From positions 1 to 56,445 of the forward strand of contig JAUXSF010000032.1 of NCBI GenBank assembly GCA_030679955.1: 56,445 bases of DNA, given 5' to 3'. The translations under genes and the position numbers were made by a program. The notes below the pieces were generated by a model, which ran no database searches, was not told the DNA's origin, and was given only the letters and a program-made list of their open reading frames with translations. Below are positions 26,947-34,615 of the stretch, piece after piece; position 1 is the first letter of the stretch; every line of letters begins with the position of its first letter. This DNA comes from Chlamydiales bacterium. Its GTDB lineage: Bacteria > Chlamydiota > Chlamydiia > Chlamydiales > JAJFMA01.

Positions 26947-28908
26947 ATGTTAGACCATGAGGGGCTTCCTCACATCTCTCCTATTTTTCACCTCCCCGAA
27001 GGTGGGGATCACGATGATCACTATCTTCGTGCAATACGCTCTGTCTTGAAAAAAATCGTTCCAGAGAACTTTTTTCGCGATATGCAAGCAGCAGGCTTAA
27101 CTTTAGAGGAGCGCACAAAGCTTCTTGGCGAGCAGTTGCCGCTGATGACTTGCTCACCATTGCATGAGCCCCCCACCAACATCTCTTTTTCCCTCCTGGC
27201 TAGGTTGCGCAGTAAAACGTGCCGCTTTTTCTTTGAAATGATCACTAGCTGGCTTGTTCCTGGAACAGGGTTAAATAACGTGCTATTCATGGCTGCTGAC
27301 TTTCGTATGCCACAGTTTGGGGGGCAGCAGGTCTACACCATGTGTCAGATGATCATGCGAGTCGAAGATCCCGAGGAGCTTGAGCAAATTCGACGCAACT
27401 TACCGATTATTGAAACTGAAATTTTGGTAGGGGTTAGGTCGGCATACCATGCAAGGCGTATTCTAGAGGTTAAAGGGTGGACTGCTGACCAGCAAACAGC
27501 AGAGATTCACGATCGTATCGCGCACCTGACCAGTAGACTGCCCAATACTTTTGACAACGATGTATTCACCGAAATGCAGCACGTTTTGGTTATGTGTCCG
27601 GATGAGTTTAAGGCCGCACGCGAATGCCGTCACCTTAGTCGCCTGATCAGCATCTTCTATCTCTACCGTCGCTCCTTACAACACGCTGTGAAGCGATCGC
27701 CGACGAAACGGCATCTGATGCTTAAGCTTTACAAAGTGCGCATTAAGGACATTAATGGTGTATCAAGATTCCGTCTGGCGCTGATTTTAGGGATTAGTTT
27801 CCTTAGGGATAAAGAGGTTTTAGAGGAGCGGCACCTGATCCGAGCCGTGCGTAAGCACTTCCATAAAGCCAGAGCCATCGAAGGTTCCTTCTTAGCAAAT
27901 AAACGCGGTTCGGAAAACATTGCGACCCTATATCTTGAGCTGGATAAGGGAGATGGATGCGAATGGACTCTCGAAGAGCTTAAACGATTAGAAAAGCAGC
28001 TACCCAATGATCTGAAGGATCGAATTGAACATCCTATGCATCCGGTGTTTAATCCGCGCAATGAAGAAGAGATTATGCGCAACATCCTTACTTTGGGTAA
28101 CCAAATTAAATATGTGCGTGATCTACCACAGCTGCATGTATCTTTCGACGAGCAATCCTACGCGCATTTGTATTTTACTGTGATTATGGCGCGTGTTCTG
28201 GCACAGGGTAGCATGCCTGTGAAGGATATGTTCCAGCAAGCGGGCAGTAATCTAGAGTACATTCATGATCGATGTCGGCGCATTGGTATGTTGCGCCGCA
28301 AGTATCCTAAGGAAGCTACTGTTTTCCGTGTCAAGCTCGCTAAAGAGGACTTTTTACGGGACGACCACTCAATCGATATCTATAAGGCTCGTCAGACCGT
28401 CGTAGCTGAGGTGGCGCGCGTGGTCGGCGAAGTGCGCGACTACAATGGTGGCATGATCACCAAACAAAATGAATTACTGCGATCTGTGCGTGCCATGCTG
28501 CATAAGGATGGTCAGGTAAATAATTTCTTGCTGGAGAATTTTTTCTATTCGCTAGCACCCGTCATTATGCGTAGCGTAATGGAACCTGCTGCGTTGCGCA
28601 AGCTCTACTTAATGCTGGTGGAGGCATTTGATACCGGTTTCTTGCCTAACGAGAGCATCACTTATTTACTTCGTGAAGACTCAGAATTTCTTTATGTCGT
28701 TGTTATCGCTGACGATCCGAGCTTACGTGGTATCTTAGATGATGCTATTGAAGGGTTGGATATAGCGCCAACGTCATTGGCTACGACTTATGTTACCTAT
28801 CGCGATACGCCAGGAATTGGTTATATTTATCGTTGTGATAGTGTTCAGCGACGTACAGCTTTCCAGGATGTTATCAAGAGCACACTTCAAGCCGTCCCTG
28901 TAGAGTAA
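26947..28908 (+). CDS. Large hypothetical protein, Arg/His-rich
   Basis: 653 aa of unrecognised family, mostly helical, with many Arg and His (YLRAIRSVLKKIVPENFFRD, CRHLSRLISIFYLYRRSLQH). No signal peptide or convincing membrane span, and no nucleotide-binding loop. The absence of low-complexity sequence and its even composition suggest a folded, conserved protein rather than a recent arrival. It lies 84 nt after the aspartokinase and could be co-transcribed with it. AGGT lies near the ATG. Confidence 0.7.
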   Translation: MLDHEGLPHISPIFHLPEGGDHDDHYLRAIRSVLKKIVPENFFRDMQAAGLTLEERTKLLGEQLPLMTCSPLHEPPTNISFSLLARLRSKTCRFFFEMITSWLVPGTGLNNVLFMAADFRMPQFGGQQVYTMCQMIMRVEDPEELEQIRRNLPIIETEILVGVRSAYHARRILEVKGWTADQQTAEIHDRIAHLTSRLPNTFDNDVFTEMQHVLVMCPDEFKAARECRHLSRLISIFYLYRRSLQHAVKRSPTKRHLMLKLYKVRIKDINGVSRFRLALILGISFLRDKEVLEERHLIRAVRKHFHKARAIEGSFLANKRGSENIATLYLELDKGDGCEWTLEELKRLEKQLPNDLKDRIEHPMHPVFNPRNEEEIMRNILTLGNQIKYVRDLPQLHVSFDEQSYAHLYFTVIMARVLAQGSMPVKDMFQQAGSNLEYIHDRCRRIGMLRRKYPKEATVFRVKLAKEDFLRDDHSIDIYKARQTVVAEVARVVGEVRDYNGGMITKQNELLRSVRAMLHKDGQVNNFLLENFFYSLAPVIMRSVMEPAALRKLYLMLVEAFDTGFLPNESITYLLREDSEFLYVVVIADDPSLRGILDDAIEGLDIAPTSLATTYVTYRDTPGIGYIYRCDSVQRRTAFQDVIKSTLQAVPVE

Positions 28909-28925
28909 ATCATTGATCAGCAAGG

Positions 28926-28975
28926 AACATTTTTAAAGGATAGGCAGGCATACGCATTAACCTAATTCTGAAAAA
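28926..28975. repeat. AACAGGATAAGCAG-type dispersed repeat (family D), copy 2
   Basis: Aligns across its whole length with 1933-1984, including the AGGATAGGCAGGCATACGCAT core and the CTGAAAAA end. It sits just after the 653-aa gene stop. Confidence 0.6.
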
Positions 28976-29000
28976 TGCGTCGTACAGCTCTGGAGCTAAT

Positions 29001-29013
29001 GCTGCGAAGCAGC
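29001..29013. terminator. GCTGC-GAA-GCAGC hairpin after the 653-aa gene
   Basis: A perfect 5-bp GC-rich stem with a GAA loop followed by AATTCTTATCTT. It may end the plus-strand transcript. Confidence 0.4.
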
Positions 29014-29026
29014 AATTCTTATCTTA

Positions 29027-29065
29027 CCCCCTAGCCATACCCGAAGAATGAGGGTTGGCTAGGGG
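29027..29065 (-). terminator. Hairpin overlapping the stop codon of the three-gene operon
   Basis: CCCCTAGCCA (29027-29036) pairs with TGGCTAGGGG (29056-29065), extended by ACCC/GGGT inside. The TAG at 29059-29061 is inside one arm, so the hairpin closes the last gene of the operon. Confidence 0.6.
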
Positions 29066-29589
29066 TGAATAGCAATATCATCGCGCTGCTGAACCAGCAC
29101 CGTTAGCTGAGCGTGTACTTCGCCTGGAAGTTGTGTGGATGCTTGTGGGTTTTCTGATACTTGTGAGACAGTTCCTAGTTCTACAAGCTTGTCGGTTATG
29201 CCAGCATGCGCTACACGGTCTAGTAATTGCCCAAAAGCTTCGACTTCGGCTTGATCCTTATGCTTTTCCAAACTTTGCTGCTCATATCTGGCTATATTCT
29301 CTTTGGGAATCAATTGTCTAAACCGGAGTAAATCGCGCAGCCTATCCACCGCAGGTTGTACGTCGGAGGAAAATGTGGAGTTCGGGTCTTCGATCACTTT
29401 TAAAAACCTTAACAATCCACCAGGCCTAAATTCTTCCATCCGCATATTCAGGTGAGGGCATAAAGTGACTTGTTCCAGACAAGACATAAAATCGGCCTCA
29501 TAAACTTCGAGGCGTTCGTCATCTGGAATATAGATATTTATGCTTTTTTGGTGCTCCATCAGCGCCTTGATCACGCCGGACTCTTTCAT
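29059..29589 (-). CDS. Hypothetical protein, third gene of overlapping operon
   Basis: 176 aa, unrecognised. Mostly helical (SLEKHKDQAEVEAFGQLLDR), soluble, no signal. Its ATG overlaps the preceding stop codon by 4 nt (ATGA type), so translation is probably coupled. Partner of the two upstream unknowns; a shared function or complex is likely but unknown. Confidence 0.65.
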   Translation of the reverse strand: MKESGVIKALMEHQKSINIYIPDDERLEVYEADFMSCLEQVTLCPHLNMRMEEFRPGGLLRFLKVIEDPNSTFSSDVQPAVDRLRDLLRFRQLIPKENIARYEQQSLEKHKDQAEVEAFGQLLDRVAHAGITDKLVELGTVSQVSENPQASTQLPGEVHAQLTVLVQQRDDIAIHP

Positions 29590-30449
29590 CTCCTGGATTG
29601 TGCCGTTAACATACGCTTCACAACGCTCGAAGTCCTGTGCATACTGTAGTCATGATCTTTAGCATGGACTGCAGCTTTGCCTTCAGCACGTTCTTTATCG
29701 ACCTTTTCTGAAAGCACCGCGATTTTCGTTAGACACTTCTCTCTTTTGTTCTTAAGTTCAGTCGGGAGACTGGAACTACCCAACGCATATTCCGTATCAA
29801 TGGCATGCGCGACCTTTCCGAGGACATGATCAATGTGGTCAACAACGTCACTGTACACAGTCAATTGTTTGTCTAACGGCGTGCTACTCGAAAGCTGTCT
29901 TAGCTGGTCGTCAACAAAGGCATTGGTCATTTGATATAACGCGTTCAGAGCTTTCTCGGGACTGCGTTCACCCTCATCCAATTTACCGCTGATCCAACGG
30001 TTTACCAAATCAATGGGGCTTTTGGATGTTGTTTCCAGCTCACCAGACGCCGCGAAAGTCTGTCCAGTATTTGACTCAATAGCTCTCAAGATTCCTTCTA
30101 GAGTATGCAAAGGTCTAGGGGGTGCTTCTGAAATAGCGGACGATGCATTTGGATCTACTGGAGAAAGGTTCATTTCAGCAAGAATCTTCGATTCTTTAGA
30201 GAGGAACATCTCGCTGAAGGTTTGACTATGCTTTGTAGCCTTCTGTAGAGCTTTCTCTTCGATATTTTTGGGTGCAAGTGGCTGTAAAAGTAAGTTTAAG
30301 ACCTTCTGTAGACTCTCTTCTGTCGGATCTTCGAGCTCTAGCGTATGTGTCTTAGCGATTTTAGCTCCCGCATCTCGATTGTCACAGTAAATTTCAACAT
30401 GACATTGATTTCCCTCTCTAGATAGGTTCACCATCAAAGGCTGCATCAC
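29586..30449 (-). CDS. Hypothetical protein, second gene of overlapping operon
   Basis: 287 aa, unrecognised. A short beta-rich N-terminus (VNLSREGNQCHVEIYC) is followed by Glu/Ser/Lys-rich helices. It overlaps both neighbours by 4 nt. No membrane span. The N-terminal beta segment followed by helices recalls small chaperone- or effector-like modules, but no family is claimed. Confidence 0.65.
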   Translation of the reverse strand: MMQPLMVNLSREGNQCHVEIYCDNRDAGAKIAKTHTLELEDPTEESLQKVLNLLLQPLAPKNIEEKALQKATKHSQTFSEMFLSKESKILAEMNLSPVDPNASSAISEAPPRPLHTLEGILRAIESNTGQTFAASGELETTSKSPIDLVNRWISGKLDEGERSPEKALNALYQMTNAFVDDQLRQLSSSTPLDKQLTVYSDVVDHIDHVLGKVAHAIDTEYALGSSSLPTELKNKREKCLTKIAVLSEKVDKERAEGKAAVHAKDHDYSMHRTSSVVKRMLTAQSRR

Positions 30450-31105
30450 ATTTTTTCATTTAAGTAGCCTGTGGCAAATGTCAGAGAGCTGTTATTATTC
30501 TGTAGAAGCTGATTGCTGTAATTCTTAGCTAGTCGGTTTAAGGCTGCGGAGGGTTTCCGCGAAGATACAGCCTTATTAATCTTACGACTATTGTCTATCG
30601 CCATCTGGACGTCGGCTGGTGTTGTTTCATATTGTCTGCTACCCAGCTCCATGGCCTTAGTCAACGCGCGATAGTCTTCGCGTAATGCTACACTGGGCTT
30701 GCGGTCTTTCAAATGCGTGCTTGGAAAGCTGGGTTTGTAAAAAAGATTTGTGATCTGTCTAAAGAAGCTTTTTATTACCGCGCCCAACCCCTTGCTTGAA
30801 ACCTTCTCTTCTAAGACAACTGCTGTTTTTGCGACCTCAACAGACTCTACTTTTTTTCCTGAAATAAAAAATGTGGAACTGTTGTCTAGCGTAACCTTAA
30901 ATTTATCATCATCTAGAACTTTAACTCTTATCTGATGAGTATGTTTGTTTTTGGTGACCTTAAAGGCGGGGTTATTAATCGCTGACTGTATCAGGCTAAT
31001 CTGGTCTGCCGAAAATTTGGGTTTCTCTGCTTTGCGCGATCTGGTCTTCTCAAACCTTACTTCAAAATTTTGGTTATGATTATCTGTTATTCTGAAATGT
31101 TCCGT
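30446..31105 (-). CDS. Hypothetical protein, first gene of overlapping operon, non-ATG start
   Basis: The open frame runs from a TAA upstream of 31105 to the stop at 30446, but has no ATG or GTG; the first TTG is at codon 107 (30787). Upstream of that TTG the frame codes for sensible protein: EHFRITDNHNQNFEVRFEKT, then FKVTKNKHTHQIRVKVLDDD. A GGAG lies exactly 6 nt before ACG 31105, where an ATG would be expected; ATT codons between are nearer. I take ACG as the start (219 aa). Product unknown: basic, beta-rich N-terminal half and Ser/Asn-rich C-terminal half. A recently lost ATG is the other reading. Confidence 0.55.
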   Translation of the reverse strand, partial: TEHFRITDNHNQNFEVRFEKTRSRKAEKPKFSADQISLIQSAINNPAFKVTKNKHTHQIRVKVLDDDKFKVTLDNSSTFFISGKKVESVEVAKTAVVLEEKVSSKGLGAVIKSFFRQITNLFYKPSFPSTHLKDRKPSVALREDYRALTKAMELGSRQYETTPADVQMAIDNSRKINKAVSSRKPSAALNRLAKNYSNQLLQNNNSSLTFATGYLNEKM

Positions 31106-31268
31106 AATAATCTCCGATTATAAAATTAATTATAAATTCTTTCAGAATAATATAATAATGTTATAATAACGTGAGTGAGGAAGTTCTTAAGTTAGAGTAG
31201 CCTGGCGTTTTGTCGCAGAGGGGGAATTAAACGCAAAGGCGCTAAGAGAAGGCAAAGCCTCTGATGAA

Positions 31269-31292
31269 ATCCAGCCGCATTCGCGACTGGAT
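31269..31292 (-). terminator. Hairpin after the hydroxylase gene
   Basis: ATCCAG-T-CGC-GAAT-GCG-G-CTGGAT on the minus strand forms a stem of nine base pairs with one mismatch and a GAAT loop, about 40 nt beyond the hydroxylase stop. A single arm of the CGCAAAGGCG repeat lies just beyond it (31230-31257). Confidence 0.5.
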
Positions 31293-31329
31293 ATAATTTA
31301 GTCAAAAAAACTCATGCGTTTAATATTTC

Positions 31330-31911
31330 CTAATCTTGCTTTTTGTCGGCGACAAAATCAACGTATAGAATAATGCGCTCTTGATCAGAGTTATTCCATG
31401 CACTGTGTTCTAGCGTATCATCGAATACAACTGCATCACCTGGTTTGGTCCAAGTATGCGTTTGGTCACCGACTTTTAGTCCGCAAGAGTGCCCGGGAGG
31501 AATAATCAGGCCAAGATGATAAATTAGCGCGGCAGAATTCACATGTTTATGCGGAGCGAGGTTGCTGTGTGGGTGAAGTCTTGAGAACCCACAGTAGTTT
31601 AGACTTGGGATCTTTTGAAAGAGCTTAGTAGTTTCAGGGAATTTAGTTGGAAGCGATGCGATGAGTTCTCTGACTTCCGTGAGCTTCATTCCTGGGATAG
31701 CCACCATGTTTGGATCAAAGTTACCAAAGTAAATAGGGCAGACTGTCCAGCTTCCAGTTAGGAATTTGCAGTGACCTGTAGGGTCATAGCGGTCGCTTCC
31801 CCAGTTAATCCACGTTTGATTTTGTTTAAGCTCGTCTACAATAATTGAATATTGGCGAGTAAGGTCTTGCAGATCAGGATAGAGGGCTAAGTCGTAAAAG
31901 GGTTGTTCCAT
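31330..31911 (-). CDS. Aspartyl/asparaginyl beta-hydroxylase-family dioxygenase
   Basis: The frame opens at 32076, but the first 55 residues overlap brnQ and do not belong to the family; ATG 31911 (193 aa) follows GGTGG. The Asp_Arg_Hydrox jelly-roll is visible: HPHSNLAPHKHVNS with a metal His, then YHLGLIIPPGHSCGLKVGDQ, then DDTLEHSAWNNSDQERIILY with the second His and the 2-oxoglutarate Arg. Relatives include LpxO lipid A hydroxylases and protein Asp/Asn hydroxylases; the target is not clear. It overlaps the end of the first brnQ by 25 nt, so the pair is one transcript. Confidence 0.85.
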   Translation of the reverse strand: MEQPFYDLALYPDLQDLTRQYSIIVDELKQNQTWINWGSDRYDPTGHCKFLTGSWTVCPIYFGNFDPNMVAIPGMKLTEVRELIASLPTKFPETTKLFQKIPSLNYCGFSRLHPHSNLAPHKHVNSAALIYHLGLIIPPGHSCGLKVGDQTHTWTKPGDAVVFDDTLEHSAWNNSDQERIILYVDFVADKKQD

Positions 31912-33065
31912 AAATACACCACCAATGAAGCTAAAAATGTGAGGTACACGGGCGTTTTTATCCAAACAAAGTCCGTAAGCTTGGATAACAGATTTACAAT
32001 TGCCAATACGATTAGGGCTGGGTAGCAGATCTGTAGGATAGGTTGTAGCATGGCGGCTATCCCAGTAAATTCCCATGTCGAAATTAGGAATGAGATGACC
32101 AGGGTAACGATCAAGCTAGTAGGGTAGTTGAGTGTTTCCCGAAAGACATCGTGATAGAGAAACTGTGCGAAGACCGCCGCCAGTGCGATCGCCGTTGTCA
32201 AGCATGCCAAGGCTGCCGCCGTGCAAGCGATGATCCCGGCAGAAGGCCCAAGGGTTTTCAATGCCAAAGTACCCAATAGCGCCTGTGGAGTTACTCCTTC
32301 CAATGCATCAGCATTAAACGCAGCAACATAGCTAAAGCCCATGTAGAAGAGGGCTAAAAGGCCGGCTCCGATAATGCTTGCCTTTAGCGCCAAAATCACC
32401 AACTGATGGTAGGGACGCGCCCCAGCGGGGTCTAGCTCCCGTTGTAGACAGATCAACACCATAGAAGAGAAGAAGAAAGCTCCGATGAGGTCCATGGTCT
32501 GATACCCATCCAGAAAACCCATTGTGAACGCTTCCCGCGGAGATGTTGTTGCCGCCGGTATGCCGGGAGACTCCATGATCCCAAAGCCTACGATAAGAAG
32601 CAGTGAGATAAGTAAAAGGGGTGTCAAGACGAAGCCTAAAATGTCCAGGATCTTGCTTTGACGAAAGGTTAACAAAAATATGAGAACACAAGATCCCAGG
32701 CTGAACCAAATAAGGGATGTAGCCGGAACAAAGAGCTGCACAGTGGCGTAGGAAAGAGCTATGCACCTTGGCAGTGCTCCAAAAGGACCTATGAGGGCAA
32801 GGATTAGTGTCGCGACAATCATCCCTGGGATAGTTCCTATGCGTGAAAAGAAGGCGCGATAGTTACCATCGAACACCGTCATCGAGATAAGGCCCAAAAA
32901 GGGTACCAATACAGCAGATAGAAGTAAGCCGATGATTGCGTAGTGGTTATTTTGCTTTGTAGCTACACCGATTGCCAGGGGGAATACGATATTGCCTGCT
33001 CCAAAAAACATGGAGAACATCGCTAATCCGGTGCTAACAGTATTAGACTTGAGAGATCCTAACAT
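31887..33065 (-). CDS. brnQ: Branched-chain amino acid transporter, BrnQ/LIVCS family (copy 1)
   Basis: 392 aa from ATG 33065 behind AGGA with good spacing; the frame extends 19 codons further without a family match. Twelve or so spans, with the signature FSMFFGAGNIVFPL near the N-terminus. Sodium-coupled uptake of Leu, Ile and Val is known for the family; Chlamydia has one such gene. It shares GFLDGYQTMDLIGAFFFSS with the copy at 33223. The two lie in tandem on the minus strand with a repeat hairpin between. Confidence 0.9.
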   Translation of the reverse strand: MLGSLKSNTVSTGLAMFSMFFGAGNIVFPLAIGVATKQNNHYAIIGLLLSAVLVPFLGLISMTVFDGNYRAFFSRIGTIPGMIVATLILALIGPFGALPRCIALSYATVQLFVPATSLIWFSLGSCVLIFLLTFRQSKILDILGFVLTPLLLISLLLIVGFGIMESPGIPAATTSPREAFTMGFLDGYQTMDLIGAFFFSSMVLICLQRELDPAGARPYHQLVILALKASIIGAGLLALFYMGFSYVAAFNADALEGVTPQALLGTLALKTLGPSAGIIACTAAALACLTTAIALAAVFAQFLYHDVFRETLNYPTSLIVTLVISFLISTWEFTGIAAMLQPILQICYPALIVLAIVNLLSKLTDFVWIKTPVYLTFLASLVVYLWNNPFTT

Positions 33066-33136
33066 AGCGCTTCCTATCGTTAACAAGTGTCCACTATGGT
33101 ACAGGAAGCTTTTTTTTGACACGGTAATTTAGAGAT

Positions 33137-33202
33137 TTTAACGCAAAGACGCCAAGGCGCGAAGGGCAGTTAACCTTCTTTGTGACTTGGCGTCTTTGCG
33201 AT
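33137..33202. repeat. CGCAAAGACGCCAAGGCG repeat hairpin (family C)
   Basis: CGCAAAGACGCCAAG (33142-33156) and CTTGGCGTCTTTGCG (33186-33200) form a perfect 15-bp stem in the gap between the two brnQ genes. The same family occurs at 35625-35708 and 45716-45778, with one arm at 31230-31257. A termination or attenuation role between the transporters is plausible. Confidence 0.7.
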
Positions 33203-33222
33203 CTTTGCGATAAAGTTCAAAA

Positions 33223-34320
33223 TTATTGAACTACTGTAATGTTTACGGGTCTTTTCACTAAGCTGTATGCCGTAAGCACAATCAGAATTGGGTAAAGAAC
33301 CTCTAAAATCGGCTTCAAAAACGCCATGATGGCGCCTAGTTCAACGTTGGCTACAAAAAACGTTACGATTAGTGAAGCCAATAGGGCGGTATGGTAGCTA
33401 ATTTTGTTCTGCAGTACGTATCTGCTCAAAAAATCAGCAAAAACGGACGTTAGTGCGATAGCAGTGGTCAAGCAGGCGAGGGAAACCGTCGAAGAGGCGA
33501 TAATTCCGGCATATGGACCGAGAAGGTGTAAAGTTAGAGCGCCTAGCAAACGGTCATCACTTAAGCCCTCGATATGGCTGGTGTGGTGTGCAGCCACGAA
33601 GCAAAAGCTAACATAAACTAGTGCTAATAGGCCTGCGCCGATAAAACCCGCCTGGAGTGTTCTACGACGAACGAGTTCTGGGCTAGCAGTTTCAAGATCG
33701 CGACGAACTCCGCGAACTATAACAGACGAAAAGAAGAAGGCTGCCAGTAGGTCCATGGTGTAGTAGCCCTCTGTAAGCCCCAGCGAGAAAGCGGCGCCCG
33801 CGGACATCTCAGACACACCAGTTGGAGGAGCCCCCCAAATACCAGCGAAAATAATGATCGCAAGGGTAAAGAGCAGCCAAGGCGTGAGGATAAATCCCAA
33901 CATATCCATCAAGCGTCGTCGTTTGACGGTGCATAGGTAAATGATTACGCAAGCAGCCAATGAAAACCAAAAGCTGGAAAGGGCGGGGAGGCTGACCTTT
34001 AGGGTAGAGAAGGAGAGCGCCACGCAGCGAGGTGTTGACCCCAAAGGACCTAACAGAAGCATGATGACCAAGGCTGTAAGCATTCCCGGGATGTTTCCCA
34101 AACGTGCGAAAAACCGCTGATAGTCGCCGTCATACCAGGTCATGGCAACCAGGCCGGAAATTGGGATGGCGACTGCGCTAAGCAGCAGGCCGATGATGGC
34201 GATCGGACCCATATCTTGTGTAGCTTGTCCCAAAGAAAGGGGAAATAGGATATTACCTGCTCCAAAAAACATGGAGAAGGTTGCGAATCCTGTTTTTAAA
34301 GTTTGCAAAAATGATTTCAT
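33223..34320 (-). CDS. brnQ: Branched-chain amino acid transporter, BrnQ/LIVCS family (copy 2)
   Basis: 365 aa, paralogue of the copy at 31887: it shares FSMFFGAGNILFPLSLG, TEGYYTMDLLAAFFFSS and the C-terminal ACLTTAIALTSVFADF phrases. About twelve spans. ATG 34320. It is the gene next to the leader peptide at 34377-34532, which is rich in Leu and Val, so expression may respond to branched-chain amino acid supply. It may differ from the first copy in affinity or substrate; sequence alone does not tell. Confidence 0.9.
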   Translation of the reverse strand: MKSFLQTLKTGFATFSMFFGAGNILFPLSLGQATQDMGPIAIIGLLLSAVAIPISGLVAMTWYDGDYQRFFARLGNIPGMLTALVIMLLLGPLGSTPRCVALSFSTLKVSLPALSSFWFSLAACVIIYLCTVKRRRLMDMLGFILTPWLLFTLAIIIFAGIWGAPPTGVSEMSAGAAFSLGLTEGYYTMDLLAAFFFSSVIVRGVRRDLETASPELVRRRTLQAGFIGAGLLALVYVSFCFVAAHHTSHIEGLSDDRLLGALTLHLLGPYAGIIASSTVSLACLTTAIALTSVFADFLSRYVLQNKISYHTALLASLIVTFFVANVELGAIMAFLKPILEVLYPILIVLTAYSLVKRPVNITVVQ

Positions 34321-34376
34321 CTCTGTGCTCGTTGAGTTTATGTTTTAGTTACTAGGATGTAATAGGGCGTAAGGTA

Positions 34377-34532
34377 TTATATGCGCTCGCGGCGCACGAC
34401 GACCACAAAGGGAAGTAGGAGGAGAGGAAAAGCGTTAGGCGCAATAGTAAACTGATCCCGAGGTTTACACGTATAACGTGTAATCGCAGGTAGCGAGGGG
34501 AGTTCAGATGTAGGCTTTGACTTAGTTTGCAT
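34377..34532 (-). CDS. Leader peptide with Leu and Val runs, upstream of brnQ
   Basis: A 51-codon frame whose last codons read F P L L L L P F V V V V R R E R I stop, 56 nt before the brnQ start. Runs of the regulating amino acids near the end of a short ORF are the hallmark of attenuation leaders such as those of ilvB and ilvG. The ATG at 34532 lies where transcription from the promoter at 34540-34568 should begin, so the RNA may be leaderless. The frame also opens at TTG 34568, adding I I I I V and I L L codons. RNA structures: TTACACG/CGTGTAA at 34465-34483 and a GCGC stem over the final codons. Confidence 0.55.
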   Translation of the reverse strand: MQTKSKPTSELPSLPAITRYTCKPRDQFTIAPNAFPLLLLPFVVVVRRERI

Positions 34533-34539
34533 ACTTAAT

Positions 34540-34568
34540 AGTATACCAGGAACGATGATAATAATCAA
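34540..34568 (-). promoter_or_regulatory. Sigma-70-like promoter of the brnQ leader
   Basis: On the minus strand TTGATT (34563-34568) and TATACT (34540-34545) with a 17-nt spacer. Seven bases after the -10 box is the ATG of the leader peptide. It would drive the leader and brnQ copy 2, about 210 nt of leader RNA. Confidence 0.6.
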
Positions 34569-34573
34569 TATAT

Positions 34574-34610
34574 TATGGACTGCAGCGACGACAAGTCACC
34601 ACAGTCCATA
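34574..34610 (-). terminator. Hairpin after the rmlD-like gene
   Basis: TATGGACTG (34574-34582) pairs with CAGTCCATA (34602-34610), 5 nt beyond the stop codon at 34616. It insulates the brnQ leader promoter from the reductase gene. Confidence 0.55.
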
Positions 34611-34615
34611 CTAGG

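Noticed and set aside
31330-32076. 248-aa version of the hydroxylase
   Set aside because: The extra N-terminus lies within the brnQ coding end and shows no family match; ATG 31911 is better.
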